Shown in pieces: positions 23,955 to 36,454 of a stretch of DNA of 64,000 nt; positions within the stretch are counted from its first letter, which is position 1, and each line of letters begins with the position of its first letter. The translations under genes and the position numbers were made by a program. The stretch is from Ascaphus truei. Taxonomy: Eukaryota > Chordata > Amphibia > Anura > Ascaphidae. Below the pieces are notes generated by a model. It was not told where the DNA came from, did no database searches, and saw only the letters and a program-made list of their open reading frames with translations. Where the stretch lies: positions 76,311,691 to 76,375,690 of the forward strand of contig CM071570.1 in the NCBI GenBank assembly GCA_036426205.1, in the 5' to 3' direction.

Positions 23955-24505
23955 AGGAAGTCATGGCGAGCAGGAGGCACCGCGACAAAATGAGGTTATG
24001 GTAACACACAGAGATGAGCTGGTTTTCCCAGACCACGATGCTGTTGAAGACATTGAGTGGCAAACAGCACACGGCAAACGCTCCCACATAGAGGCCAGCA
24101 TAAGATTTACCTTCTTCATGTGCACATCTTTCCTCCCAAACAGAGCCCCCCTGCACCGCAGATGCACATAGATATGGAGGTAGCAGCCCACGATGAAGCA
24201 GAGTGGTACACTACTGCCGCAGCAGCAAAGAGATGGTGTATGCGGCTCTCTGCTCCGCAGACAGCCAGAACTCCACACACGCTGACTTGTCCACGAAGAA
24301 CCCCAGGACCTTGGAGATGTCCTTGTGGGGAACATCAGTCTGAACCATGGAGGAGAACAGCGGCAGAGCGAGAAGGGAGGCCAGACCCCAGGCTAGCAGG
24401 ATGGCCGCGTAGGCCTGAAGGATGCTCGGCTTCCAGCTGGTGGGGTGCAGGATAAGCTGATGCCATTCAAAGGCAATAAGGACCAGGACGGAGACCGTGA
24501 CAGAA
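23955..24505 (-). pseudogene. Neuropeptide Y receptor (Y4-like) pseudogene, TM3-TM7 piece
   Basis: Minus-strand frames read pieces of an NPY-family [47 protein letters not shown], then with frameshifts HMKKVN, FAVCCLPLNVFNSIVVW and CYHNLI. The HQLI(I/L)-PT-WKPS and HKxHSK-like text is closest to Y4 (pancreatic polypeptide) receptors. ER(H) is changed to EWH, at least two frameshifts are present, and TM1-TM2 and the C-terminus are missing, so it is not functional. Confidence 0.82.
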
Positions 24506-24735
24506 ATGTTACCCATGTCCTCATCGCCAGCCTGGCCTTTTCTGACATGTTAGTGTGCGCTTTCTGCCTCCCGTTCTCTGTGGTTTACACCGTGATTGAT
24601 TACTGGATCGTTGGAATGGGCCTGTGCAAGGTCACCAACTTTGTGCAGTGCGCATCTGTCACGGTCTCCATCCTGCTCCTGGTCCTTATTGTCTTTGAGA
24701 GGCATCAGCTTATCCTGCACCCCACCGGCCGTTTA
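24500..24735 (+). pseudogene. Neuropeptide Y receptor pseudogene, TM2-TM4 piece, inverted
   Basis: The plus strand reads [18 protein letters not shown], then [33 protein letters not shown] and [12 protein letters not shown]. This is the TM2 to TM4 part of the same receptor type, in the opposite orientation and touching the minus-strand piece at about 24,500. The TM3 segment (SVTVS to HPT) exists in both pieces, so they are two overlapping fragments joined head to head. The frame ends abruptly at about 24,735 in unrelated AT-rich DNA. Confidence 0.82.
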
Positions 24736-26725
24736 TTTGTTGATCATATATATACTGTATGTATAAAAAAACAAGAAGTTCAGGGCACTCAAACAGGTAT
24801 ATCATAAAGAATAAGTTACTTATCTTTGCAGACGGTGCTTGAAGTGCAGCTGGGATCATTGTCCAGCTGTGGAAAATAGATAAAAACAAAAATCAAATAA
24901 TACTGTAGAACTCTCTGTAGGATGTAAATAAGCTTTTAATGAATCAAGCAAGCATAAGGGGTCAAATACAGGAAAAAAGGAAGCAAAGTTTCCGACCTCA
25001 GAGAGCGGTATACACCCCAGGCTCTCCGTGGCAGAGGCTCAGGCTCCTGGAGCCAACAGGTATAAGCACAGCATTGGGTAGTTTCCTGTGTCATAGGGGT
25101 AACAGGGCTACAGAGCCTTTTGCCCTGCTTGACACAACCCACTATCCTATAGTCAGGATTCATCAGTAGCCCACCCAGGCCTCTTCCAAGTCCTGAGATG
25201 GAGACTACTCCCTAATGTAGTGGAATTGTTTTGGTTCCTTTCTTTGGGAGCCCCTAATACTGGGATACTGTCCCTATGCTAAAACAGAAACAAAAGGTGT
25301 CCGTACAGGTTAGAGGAACATGGAGACCTCCCTGGAATCCTGGATGTTACAGTGATCCTCTTAGATGGTAAAATGGGATCTGACTACAAAATGGTGGATC
25401 CCCACTTTGTATACTCAGGGGGTGTTGCCAATAATCTGCCCCAGTAACTGGGCAGATTATATGTTGCAGAAGAATCACACCTGTCATGTGACCCTTCCAG
25501 TACTTTGTAGAAACAGGCCAGTGCCAGACACTGAACTTAATTTAGCAACGTATTAGATACTAAAATATACTGTAATAATGCAGGCCCTGCAAAGGGATTA
25601 ACCCCTACATTGCCTTCAGGGACAAATACTGAATGGAATGATTTCTAGCAGGGTATACAAAAATTACACACTATAACTCAACTATTTGCAATAATTACAT
25701 TATAATCCCAAATCGGTCTGCACAGTTGTAGAATGAACCCAAGCACAGTTGCCCTACGTAGATAACAAGATAATATCTGGTGCCAGGAAAAATATGATTA
25801 TAAAGGTACTAATCTAGTGTCACACAGAGAGAACTCTGGGACTCCCAACCTGGTTCCCAATTTATGTTTAATCTAAACTCCCAAGGGCTGAAATGTGCAA
25901 TTTGATGGATTCTGAATAAATAAAACAATATTTTGTGACTAAATGGTGCCGAGATTAAGCAGGCCCGTGACAGCTTTTTTGGGCCCAGGGCTGAAGTGTT
26001 GACCTGGGACCTGGCTTGTTGACAGGGAAGGGGTTTGCCGGCATCCTGGTTAGCTTGGGGGTGGAGTAGCCAGCAGCCTGTTGAGCATCCCGGGAACCTT
26101 CTTCTGATGAGCCTCACAAACATGGCCGCCAGAGAAGAGGAAGCTGCACTCTACTTCCAGCATGGGCCAACTTCTGGGATTGGCCTGTCAGACACACACA
26201 CCCTCCGCTGCCAGGCTCGGGACACTTGCCCTCGCTCTCTCCCTGTCGGCGGCCCTGTGAGTAAGATTTTTCATGATGTAGTTCCAGGTTCTTGTAGCTG
26301 TATTGGTCCTGGAGAACTATAGATTAATTATAGGTAGGAGATACCTTGGACTGGTGGGTACATTAAAAGTTAACATCAATGATGAATCTACAAGATTTAA
26401 CACTTCAAATTAGCAAAACCACTGAGTTAAGGTAAATAAAAAAAATGTATAAAGAGGTGTGAGGGAGTGTATAGGGTTACAACTCTCTCACCTGAGCAGA
26501 CCAGGAAAAACCACACACTGGCTTGTAGGTCTGCAAGTTGATTGGAAAGGGGAGGTTTAAAAGGCAGGCAGCAAACTTCCTACACTCTCCCAATTTTGCT
26601 CTTAACCTGTGAGGGAACAGGCTGCAGAGAGCTTGTCAGAGGGAGAGTCTGAACTGCCGTTTGGGTACCAGCGAATAGGTACTGTCCGTTTTTTTTGCAG
26701 ATGTATGCTATTTAAGTTAAAGACT
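24736..26725. other. No recognised gene
   Basis: About 2 kb with only short open frames and no family match. Parts look like old repeat DNA (for example GGGCCCAGGGCTGAAG at about 25,980), but no termini could be defined. Confidence 0.45.
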
Positions 26726-26728
26726 TAA

Positions 26729-28100
26729 TCAATGAATGGGGTAGAGCCACTCTGTCTCAATAAGAAGCAGTGTGTTGTCAATGTTCTGTCCTCTGGCTGG
26801 GTTTTTAAGGTGATACATATCCATACAACTCAGACGGTTCACATCGCCGTTATGTTGCTGGTGGACATGTCTAGCAACCGGAGTGTCCAATGAATGTTTG
26901 ATGGAATTGGCGTGCTTCAGGATGCATCTGCGTAGTTGCCTGGTTGTTTTAACAACATATTTTTTTACCGCAGGCGCAAGTGATAAGATATACAGTACCA
27001 CATTAACAGATCAGCAGTTGATGCATTTATTGATAGTCAAGTCATTGCTGCTGTCAGAGTCAGAAAACGTTTTTGAGGGGCATACATGGTTACAAGCTTT
27101 GTAGTCTTGCCATTTGTACATCCCCTTCACCGAAGAGGAGAAAGGAGTAATATCTGGAGAAGGACCAAGAACTTTTTTAGGGTCACTATCAGCGCAAAGG
27201 AGATGCCAATGCTTAGACAAAATGTGTTTAATGGCCCACCATCTCTTGTTGTAAGTGCCAATGTACCGTATTTCTTTCTTCTAATCAGTTTCTCTTGAGA
27301 TTTTGTTTGCCAATAATGAGTCTCTGTTGCTCCCAGGTGCTTGTTTATCGGCTTTTTTGAGGATGTTAAACTATATCCACGATTCAAGAAGCGGTTCCTC
27401 AGATTTTTTGATTGAGTAATAAACTGATGAAGAATCGAACAATTCCTCCTTAACCGGAGATATTGACCAGTTGGTATATCTGCCACAAGACTAACTGGAT
27501 GTTGACTTTGAGCCAAAAGTAAGCTATGGGTTGCCGTATTTTTCCTGAAAACCCTTGTTTGGATATTGCCAACCGGGTCAATTTAAATATCAAGATCTAG
27601 AAATGTAATGGTAAATGGGCTTATCTCAGATGTTAACTTCAGGTTTAGTTGGTTGTTGTTCAGGTGTGCAACAATTCAGAAAAAAGTGTGGAAGGTCTGT
27701 TTTACAAGATCAAAATAGTATATATGTATCTGATCCACAAATCAATGTGGTAAGTGTACATAGATAACTCAGCGTTGAACACATGGACATCCTCTCACCA
27801 CCCCAGGTACAAGTTGGTATAAGTGGGTGCACAGGCCGTGCCCATTGCTGTACCCTAGGTCTAGTGGTAATACTGTCCATCAAAGACAAAATAATTATGT
27901 GTTAACATGAATTCTAAGAGGTCTAGGATGAAGGTGTTATGCTTTCCTAGCCTGCAATTTCTTGTGGATAGAAAATGTGCCCAGGCTTCAAGTCTATGTC
28001 TTATGCTAGTATACAGGGACTTGATGTTAAGACTAGTAAGAAAAGTTTCAGAGGTGACAGCGGTACCACTCAGTCAGTTGAGTGTCTTTAACAGTGTATT
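26729..28100 (-). pseudogene. Penelope-like retroelement (RT plus GIY-YIG), decayed
   Basis: From high to low coordinates the minus strand reads an RT palm motif (GTAMGTACAPTYTNLYLGWW at about 27,790-27,850), then IPTGQYLRLRRNC and KNLRNRFLNRGY, then VKKTTRQLRRCILKHANSIK-like text with DTPVARH (KYVVKTTRQLRR as read). This is the RT C-terminus followed by the GIY-YIG endonuclease of Penelope-like elements. Frameshifts and stops break it and the 5' part is missing. Confidence 0.82.
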
Positions 28101-28324
28101 TTAGGTTCTTCTAATGTGTTTACAACCTTTAACTCTCCTTAAATAATTTACCCCTTACACTGGGCTCTCTTTAACGAGAGTTCCAAAGGGGCTTGATCCA
28201 AAATCAAATTAAGAGAAGAATGATTAAAAGTATTGTAATGTAATTTTGGAAACATTTAAAAACCTAAAATGATTATACTTTAATATTTTACACGTATGTT
28301 TATTTGTCAAAACGAATCAATAAT

Positions 28325-28575
28325 GAAGAGGAGCACTCACAAGTTCTCTCAGGTACTGCAATGGGTGCACAACCTTCCACTGCAAGTGAGGATCATTTTT
28401 ACAATTAAGGAACCAGATGGCACTACACTGGACTTATGCAAATGATGAGGTATAGGTTTATTGAAGGATCAACGTTTCAGTTCTACTCTGGACCTCTATA
28501 ACGATCTTGATAAAGGTCCAGAGTAGGACCAAAATGGCAATCCTTCAATAAACTTGTTTATTTAACAACACATAT
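28325..28575 (+). mobile_element. Palindromic repeat with GAAACG hairpin motif
   Basis: Outward-facing arms GGTTTATTGAAGGATCAACG (complement) and GGCAATCCTTCAATAAAC flank two copies of a small hairpin built on GGTCCAGAGTAGGACC. The left copy, read on the minus strand, gives ...GGTCCAGAGTAGAACTGAAACGTTG. The right copy, on the plus strand, reads TTGATAAAGGTCC-AGAGTA-GGACCAAAATGG. It is non-coding and resembles the palindromes at 37,084 and 49,551 in layout. Confidence 0.65.
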
Positions 28576-31500
28576 GGATGCTATTTTTTTTTATATACTG
28601 TATCTTCTTTACTATGTAGTGAGCAGGAAACTGTCCAAGTGCCATTACAAGAGCCTTCATTGACCAGATTTGGCCCGCTGGCTGCCAGTTAAAGAGCCCC
28701 CCTCGCACACCATATTTAACTAATTATTAAGCCTTTGGGTGCCCCAAGACGTAGCCACTACATTATGGGATCTGGCACTGTAGGTGTCCCGTGCTATAGT
28801 GCTATGTCATGCCCTTAGCATGCTAATTTTCTAGAGTAGTGCAGGAAAATAACTCTTCCATTTCTGGGTTAAGGGATGCTATGATCACATGGCCCCTCTG
28901 GTGCCCAAAGAGTTAATGTACAATATATATAAAAAGAAAATTCTTAAAAGGAGGGAATAGTCATTGACTAAGCACAATATATGATATTAGTAGAACGCAT
29001 CCAGTATTCTATTCTATTCAATCTTTTATGCTTACTCAACAACTATTTCCTCCTTTTCAGAATGTTCTTTTCGAGTACGTTCATTTTTTTTATCTTTATA
29101 TTTTTTATCTTTATTATATTTGTATCTTTAATATGTGTATCTTTAGCTCTTCTTTTACATTTGTGTGGTATTCCCCTTTTTTCTATTCTGGCCCGGATAC
29201 AGTAAGTACAGTTAAGTCAGGGCAAATAACATTAGATTACCTAAAATAGTAACAGACTTATTTTTCCATGAGTTTAACGACTATCCACAAAGCTAATTAG
29301 ATGCACAAAAAGACATAGATTCTCATTAGCATAGACTTAACCACATGTTAATTTAGCACTGCCTTGGATTAACTTTAACTAACGGGTGGCATTGATCCCA
29401 TCTAGACCCTGAAATATGAGAGAGCATCCCTCTGTATTCCTCTATACACCAGCAAAACCCATACTTCAGGAACGGGATGGGAGTAGCGCTGCTACCTTTA
29501 GGTAAGACTTAAATAACCTAATGTTAATTCCCTGTGTTACCCACGACGGCCTTTAATGGATATGCGATGTTAAGGAGAGCGCCTCATCTGCATATCATTC
29601 GCTCTAACGAACGGAGAAATGTAACCATATGCTATTTAAAGGAGTAAAACTGGGTTGTCCACGAAAGGTTATTCTCTTTAGTATTTAAGCGTTACTATTA
29701 ACCTAACATCAAGTTAGGTTAGTATTACGTTAAACAGCCTTACTGAGCTCAATGTAGCTGGGCCTCTGTACCCAGTGGATATACAAATGAAAATTTAAAT
29801 AATAGAAACAATATAATGATTATTCTGAAGAATGCAAACTGCACGTATTCCATCTCCCCATGTACCAAAATCAGCGAATAAAAGAAATACTTGACTCCAA
29901 CGTGCTTTTTGCAAACATTCTCTTCTGCAGCAAATGATCCATACAATCAGAAATAAGAGATGTACACACACGGTCAGAGTCAAAATCAGGCTGTATCTAA
30001 TGGTTTCTTTCTCCGATCTCGGGAGCTTGAATGGCTCTCATTCTGGAGTGGATAATCCATTTATCTCTTCACAGATATTGCTGTTGACACCTGATGAAAC
30101 CAGCAGATTTCAGTGTCTTAGCTTTGTATCTCCAAACCAACCTTGCATCTGACACATTAAGGGTCATTTATCAAAGTCGTCTGGCTGCAGCTGTTGAGCA
30201 AACAAACTGCACCAGGTATATCAAAGAAAACACTGCCTTTGCTTTAATGGCAATTATTGTCTTTGATAAATATAGTGCAGTTTTTTTCCCTCCATTTTGC
30301 GTCCCCTTGGCAGCCGGGAAACCTTAATAAATCGGTCACAAATTCTCGCTATTAAACGTTTTTAAGGTATCAGCTCTTCTGCCAACCCACCCGTGAATAG
30401 CTAAAGGTCTTTTTTTTTGTGCCCCAACAATTCCTCAGAGCAACTAACATGGTCCAGTTCATTTGAATAGAGCTGATCTCCAACACAGTTAAGCTTCTCC
30501 ATTGTCTTTAGAATAAGTGCCAGTGATGCGAAGAACCCTTGTGTGTAGCTATCACACTGACAGTCTTCACCTCACGTGGGTTCAGCTGCTGAGTAAAACG
30601 TTTAGCTAGGGAGGAGGCAGTGCAAGGCTATGCATACTAATAGCTACCAGCAAGAAGATACTCCAGAATCAGAGTATAACACAGATTTACGTTTAGTGAT
30701 TAGAGTTAGGCACCAATTGTATGCTCCCTCTTTAACTTTCTGCTGTCTGTGCATTGGGGAATTGTACTTAACAGTGTCCCGGCTGTAAAACCAGTACAGA
30801 AAGTTGCACCAGATTAAAGAAAAATAAATAAATATGAACAGTGGTATTTTCTTCTTTGATTGATCTGGAAAACGTTGCTTGCACCATTTTTGCCCCGTTT
30901 GACAGCCGAGAGACATTAACCCCCAGAATGTTTTACTAACAATGGGCTAATTTTAGTAAACATTTGGAATGGCAGAAATTGCTGCCGGCGTGACACATTT
31001 TCTCTTGTCAAGTGGAAAGAGCAGGTGGTGATATCATAATGGCCTCAGGCTGGAGGAAGTGCAGAATCAATTGTTTGTTGTTAACCTGTCAACTCTCACT
31101 GATATTCGGTGCGTCCCACTGATTTGTAGTCGGCCTCACACGTTTTTGGCACCTGCTTTCTCATAGACTTCAATGTAGTCTCGCTGACGGAAGTCAGATC
31201 ATTTCAGTTAAAAATGCAATATTTGGGTCAGCAAATCCAAATTCTTACTCATTTGCGTCCTTTGAGGTTGACCTCTTATTTCTATAAAAGGATTAATCAA
31301 AACCACACGTTTTCTTCACCTTTCCATATGTAAGGATCTTTGTGGGTTTTTAAAGCAGTACAGTATTTCAATGAAAACGACAAACTTTGTATTAACAAGT
31401 CATGTACATCCACAGATAACTCCCCCCTGGGATCCTCTCTAAATTGTATTACTAACAACACAGTTCAAAATAAGGGGCAGGCTATAAATGATACGATCGT

Positions 31501-31640
31501 ATACAAAGTGCATATCTTCACATCTTTCCTCTTAAGAAAACCACAAACCCAAGACAAATATTTATGCATAAAAAAAACTAATATTCTGAAGCATATATGC
31601 AACGATATTTGACGTTGAAGTAGTGACCGTTGTTTTTTCT
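28576..31640. other. No gene recognised; one MITE-like hairpin
   Basis: About 3 kb of AT-rich DNA. At 30,155-30,335 GGGTCATTTATCAAAGTC faces CTTTGATAAAT and AATAAATCGGTC, a MITE-like arrangement. At about 29,695-29,725 there is a small palindrome around AACCTAACATCAAGTTAGGTT. No coding similarity was found. Confidence 0.45.
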
Positions 31641-31667
31641 TTCATTTTGCAACTGCCTTGTCTCCTG

Positions 31668-31905
31668 TTAACAAGTTTCAATAAGTCTGTCAGAGTGTTT
31701 CATGACCCTTGCTGATCTTCTCAATGTTGTCCGTTCAGCTGAATCCGAGTTGTCATCTTCTTGCATACCCTTTTCCTCACTATCTGTTTCAGCTAATATA
31801 ATAGAAGGGTGTGCATTGGCTGTCAGTGTGTCTGGACTTTCATGCATTATTCTTAGGTCCCCCTGGTCCATGCACACTATATAGGACCATGGTTGCACTA
31901 TGATG
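31668..31905 (-). pseudogene. Ty3/gypsy-like polyprotein C-terminal remnant
   Basis: The minus strand reads SDSAERTTLRRSARVMKHSD followed by RLIET. This is the (R)RS(A/T)R-x-K-x-(P/S)DRL ending typical of the integrase C-terminus of some vertebrate gypsy elements. It appears to be the 3' end of the element whose RT lies at 32,446-33,240; the region between is largely deleted. Confidence 0.55.
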
Positions 31906-31937
31906 GAATCGCTCTGGCTCCTGGTATTACAGATGTT

Positions 31938-32442
31938 AGGCCACGATTACAGTGGCAGCGACAGCGCGCACATGTGCACGCGCGGCACAAAAAACTAACC
32001 TCTTCGCTATGAGGCCACCCATAGTGTGGGACCGCGCGACCGCGCGATTCTCGAGAAGACAAAGAATTTTGTCTTTGTAACGCGACGGCCGGGTCACATG
32101 CGTGGTTCAGCTTCCCTGGACCGCAGTGCAGGATTCGCGCGAGCGACAGCATTCCCCCCTCCCTCCCCTCCCTCCGGTGCCCGTTTTGCAGGCTGCGCGT
32201 GCTGGGGAGGTTGCAGCCAGCTCCGGCTGCTGAGCTTGTCTTGAGGCAGCAGCAGATGCACAGGGGGGGGGGGGGGCGACTCGGAGCTCAAGCAAAGAGA
32301 AATGTAAAGACTCCGCGGAGCATACAGATCAGCTGCCTGCATGCTGCTGCCTTTTGGCCACTGCCCCTGCGCCAAAAACCGTCTCCCTAAAGACCGCATT
32401 TAGCGGTGAAGTGGACGCAGAGCCGGCGCATGCAGCAGGGCC
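31938..32442. mobile_element. CpG-rich MITE, copy G, inside gypsy remnants
   Basis: Starts GGCCACGATTACAGTGGC, is GC-rich inside, and is bracketed by TTA at 31,935-31,937 and 32,443-32,445. The inverted ends are weaker than in copies C to E. It separates gypsy RT from gypsy C-terminal sequence. Confidence 0.6.
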
Positions 32443-32445
32443 TTA

Positions 32446-33240
32446 GCCATAGGTTCCATGAGTGTCCTCAATGGTGATGTTAATAGATGAGGCATACATT
32501 TTCCAAGATAGTCCACCATGCTCAGGAAGTGCTGAACATACCTCTTTGACAGAGGACGAGGCATCATTTCAAAGTCTGACACTTTTCTTTTCTCAGGTAT
32601 TATAACTTCATGGGAAACAACGTCAGCAACAAACGTTAATTCTTTAACCATATAAAATGCATTTCTCCTTATTTTCATTTCAAGTTTGGTACGTGGCTGA
32701 AATGCTTATTTAGGACCCGATTCTGCCAAACCAATAGAAGCGCACAAAATAAAGACCAGACAGCAGACACTAACGTGTCTTTGTTTGTTTTACACCATAA
32801 ATACATTATGGGTAACGCGTGCACTTTCGTAATAGGAGCAAAATATCCAGCTCCAGTCGCATCCAAGAACTTTGAAGCCTGCGATCATGTTCTTCTTGTA
32901 CCCCAAATAACCATGTAATCCATGGAGGTGTTAATACACTCACTATGTTCATAAACCATATGTATAGTTTTGTGATATACCTCTGGTGCTGAAGCTCTAC
33001 CAAAAGGTAAGCATAAGAATCGGTATCTAACAAATGGGTGTTAAATGAACGTGGTTTTGAACTTTCTTCTGTTAGTTTCAGCTGCTAAAATACAGAAGAG
33101 ACATCTAGTGTGCGAAACATTGCACATTTCAAAACTGCCATAACCTTTTCTCTGGTTGGCAGTTTGAAGTATTTCCTTTTCATTGAGTGGTGAAGAGCTC
33201 TAGGATCTAGGCATCTAAAATTCCAAAATTAGTGTCTCGT
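32446..33240 (-). pseudogene. Ty3/gypsy reverse transcriptase remnant
   Basis: From high to low on the minus strand: LDPRALHHSMKR-like text and LPTREKVMAVLKCAMF (about 33,100-33,220), then LDTDSYAYLLVELQ, then SMDYMVIWG-like text, HDRRLQ, ELTFVADVVSHE, EMMPRPLSKRYVQ and FLSMVDYLGK. This is the RT palm and thumb with a decayed catalytic box (DYMVIWG-type). Many frameshifts are present. It belongs to a different lineage from the gypsy at 36.4-41.6 kb. Confidence 0.75.
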
Positions 33241-33289
33241 AACTAGGTTCAGCACAATATTGTATTGAGAGTACTTGCTGTACCAAATT

Positions 33290-33490
33290 AAGTGTCTCAC
33301 AGGCATCTAGGCCTACATTTTGTGTAAAAATTGTACCATAATAAATGGATGCTTTATCAGCTTTCTCCTCTACTCATATAGCCACCACATACAGTTGAAA
33401 TCTCTGCCTAAACATTTTCAGGTTCTCTGCAACATTGCCAGATAGCTGGAAGGTGGATGGGGGTTGCAATACATCCATTATTTACAACAC
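33290..33490 (-). pseudogene. Ty3/gypsy gag remnant joined to RT
   Basis: The minus strand reads PSTFQLSGNVAENLKMFRQR followed by FQLYVVA and a stop. This gag motif (LSGN-AENW-KFKQR-ELY) is common in vertebrate gypsy elements. It lies only about 50 bp from the start of recognisable RT, so the rest of gag, the protease and the RT N-terminus are deleted. Confidence 0.65.
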
Positions 33491-34831
33491 CCTTTGTGCC
33501 TTTACTGCTGCATTTGCTCTGTTTGCCTTCTGCATCCAGCACTGTAAACAACAGCAAAGTGACTTGTAATATTTCAGAGCTTCTTACATCATGCATAATG
33601 ATGCAGCAATCATGTTGTGAAGCACAGCTTCTTCTTGGTTGCATCATGTGACAACTCTAGCTGCTATGAAGCCTCTCGCTCTTATTAGTACCATTGTTCC
33701 GAATAAGGGACTCTCTGTAAATTATACTATCCTATATTATGTACATACCTCCACACTACATCCAATGAATGCTTCATAGAATCTTTTCTTTAAGTGATGC
33801 CGTGTCCTGCAATAGATGGAACTTACAGTAAAAAGTTAATTCAGTAGGCAATCAAATATAAAAGACATTTATTTTTCTATTAATACAGATAGTGGCATGT
33901 ACATATATTTAGATAAGAGTGCCCAACTCCTCAACATCAATAGAATTAGTTCGGGAGCAATTCTGTTTTGAAATTGAGTACAATTCATACTAGTAAACTG
34001 TGGTAAAGAAGTGGGCCCATTACGTGACAAAATATTACACACTAACTAATATACAAACAAATTAATTTACAAATCTCATCATTGAACTGCACAAAGTAAG
34101 CACTTCTTGATACAGGTCTGAAGCATAATCCTTATGCAAGAGGAAGGGGCAGTTATGGATGTTGTCAGCTTTATTTTGCCACCTGTTCTTCAATTGGTGG
34201 GTCTTGAAAATGTAGAGAATGTCCCACCTCAAATTGGATCCGACAGCAAAATGCTCTGAATTTTGAAACTCCTTGCCTCTGTATGACCTTAATTCATGAT
34301 TCTGTAAAGCTGTCTTCCCTATGCTGAATTGAGCTGCACTCTGCTCCAGCACTGGGAAGTGGCTTTACAGCATACTGAATAAGGGGCCTATGCTTCCGAC
34401 CTAAGTAGACTACAGTATATATACTGTATGCACAGGAAGGAGTACGAAGGGAGAAACTGAGAATAGAAGACAGAAATCAGCCTTCTATGTTACTAGCAAC
34501 TTTGGTAAAGGTTGCAAAATGTTGGCTCAGAGGGAAAAATAGTGATGTAGCCAACACAGTGTCATCCCACTCATTAGCAATCAAGAGGGCGACTACTTCC
34601 TTTGTTTGAAAGCTGGTAACTTCACTTCACTCATCTTATTTAACCACACCCCCAGATTGCCAGGCTCATACGTGACTCACTTTCCTACAGCAGGAATTTT
34701 TTTGAACTAGATACACCCAGTTTTGTCTAAATAATTCCTTGTTTTTCTTTGATCATAAATATATTCGTATTTAAGGTAAAATTCCAGCCAACTCCCCTTA
34801 CTGGCAATGTGTGATTACTGTTTGATACACG
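33491..34831. other. No recognised gene
   Basis: About 1.3 kb with short open frames only and no family likeness. Confidence 0.45.
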
Positions 34832-34834
34832 TTA

Positions 34835-35177
34835 GACTGAGCTTATAGTCTGTGCGTTGGCGCTCGCGCACGTGCGGGCGTCAAAAACAAATTGCAGACT
34901 ATGAGGCCCGCCCTAGTGCTTGCGCGCACGACGGAGCGCAATGGCGGGACCACGTTTTCAAAAGACAAGATTTTTGGCTTTGGGATCGGCGGCTGAGCGA
35001 TGGCCACGTCACGGCGGTGGTTCAGCCAATGAGGACGAACCAACCGCGTGATGTCACGGCCACACCGTCGCCACACCCTCGCCCCCCATCACCTCAACAT
35101 TGCTAGGAAGGAGAGTTTACAATAACGGGAGCGACAGGCGTGCGACACGTGCACGCGCGGTGAGTATAATCTCAGCC
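34835..35177. mobile_element. CpG-rich MITE, copy H
   Basis: Ends GACTGAGCTTATAGTCTG and (mirror) GAGTATAATCTCAGCC, flanked by TTA at 34,832-34,834 and 35,178-35,180. The core GGTTCAGCCAATGAGGACGA matches copies A, E and F. Confidence 0.82.
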
Positions 35178-35526
35178 TTATATACGACAATATCATACAA
35201 AACAAAGGGAATATTCCGCTCAAAAAACGGTTCCAAGCGTAGCAAAAACAAAGGAATGTAAAACAATCGGATTGTTTATCTTTTGGCAAGCAAGGTGATA
35301 TATTTGTTTGCACAAGTTAGGCAGCCAGGAAACTTTATTAAAATAAACCCTCCTATGTTTTACAGACTCGTCAGTAAAGGTTTGTGTGTTGAAACAGCAG
35401 AGATTAGACCCAGAGTTGAATTAGTCATTAAGAATTTAATGAAAGAATAAACACCCACATCCTTTCTACATTTTGACTAGTAGTATGTAATCTTTTGTCT
35501 TGCAACAGAAAGAAACCATGATGGCA

Positions 35527-36022
35527 AAGCATCTTTATTTGCAGAATATACTCAGTCTTTCAGGACAGACTCAGACTTCCATTATACAGTAGCTGCAGTC
35601 TCTTACCTAACCCTCTTTTTTGCTGGATAGGAACCATGGAGTCCCCAGAACCTCATTATTTTCAATTCTCCAATTAGCATAAAGGTATAATACACCTCAT
35701 TGTCAGTCTACACTTCACCCTCCACTGAAGAGCAGGTGAGTGTTTATGGCTGACAGAAAGAAGAGATGTGTAAGTATTAATATTTCACACTAGGGTATTT
35801 GTGCACCCACAGTTTATCTTTATAATAAGGAAACTTTGTTCCTGGTTTTGGCCAGCTTTTAACTGCACTGAATCACAAATAAGCATATGCTTCATTTATT
35901 TAACCAAATCATGTTTATCTGCACAATATACTCAGTCTTTCAGGAAAGACTCAGACTTCCATTATAGTAGCAGTCTCTTACCGCAGGATAGGAACCATGG
36001 AGTTCCCAGAACCTCACTATTT
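35527..36022. repeat. Direct duplication of about 110 bp, 380 bp apart
   Basis: ATATACTCAGTCTTTCAGGA, CAGACTTCCATTATA and GATAGGAACCATGGAGT occur in the same order at about 35,545-35,650 and 35,927-36,010. This could be a pair of degraded long terminal repeats or a segmental duplication. No coding sequence lies between them. Confidence 0.7.
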
Positions 36023-36454
36023 TCATCTCTGGGGACCACTTAGTTCCCAAGATACTGGCATTTCTTCCTGGTTTTTAAAGTTCTCCCCTTTTAGTTGGGC
36101 CAATAGGAAGACGGGCCTGCGTAATGTAGGATATTCGAACCACCATGATGTATTCCCTGGAGGGGACTAAAAGTTTGGTATCTTCACTGATGGTCACCAA
36201 GGCTGAAAATAGCACAATAGCAATTTGAGTTATCACGGTATTCAGAAAGAATCTGAACCCCTCTCAAACAGTGCGGCAGGAACATGCCTAAACTGCTCAG
36301 CGAAGCAGAAAAAACTAATTCTCAGCCTCTCTCAAAATCTCCCTGTGCGATCGGGCCCAGCTGGATAGAGAGCTGCACAGAGAGAGACGACTCTCCCTGC
36401 ACAACTTTCACAGGCGATCGCACTGTTTTAATTAAGTAATAATCCCAAAAGAAC

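Noticed and set aside
23955..24735. Intact neuropeptide Y receptor gene
   Set aside because: The pieces are in opposite orientations, with frameshifts, a missing TM1 and a missing C-terminus.
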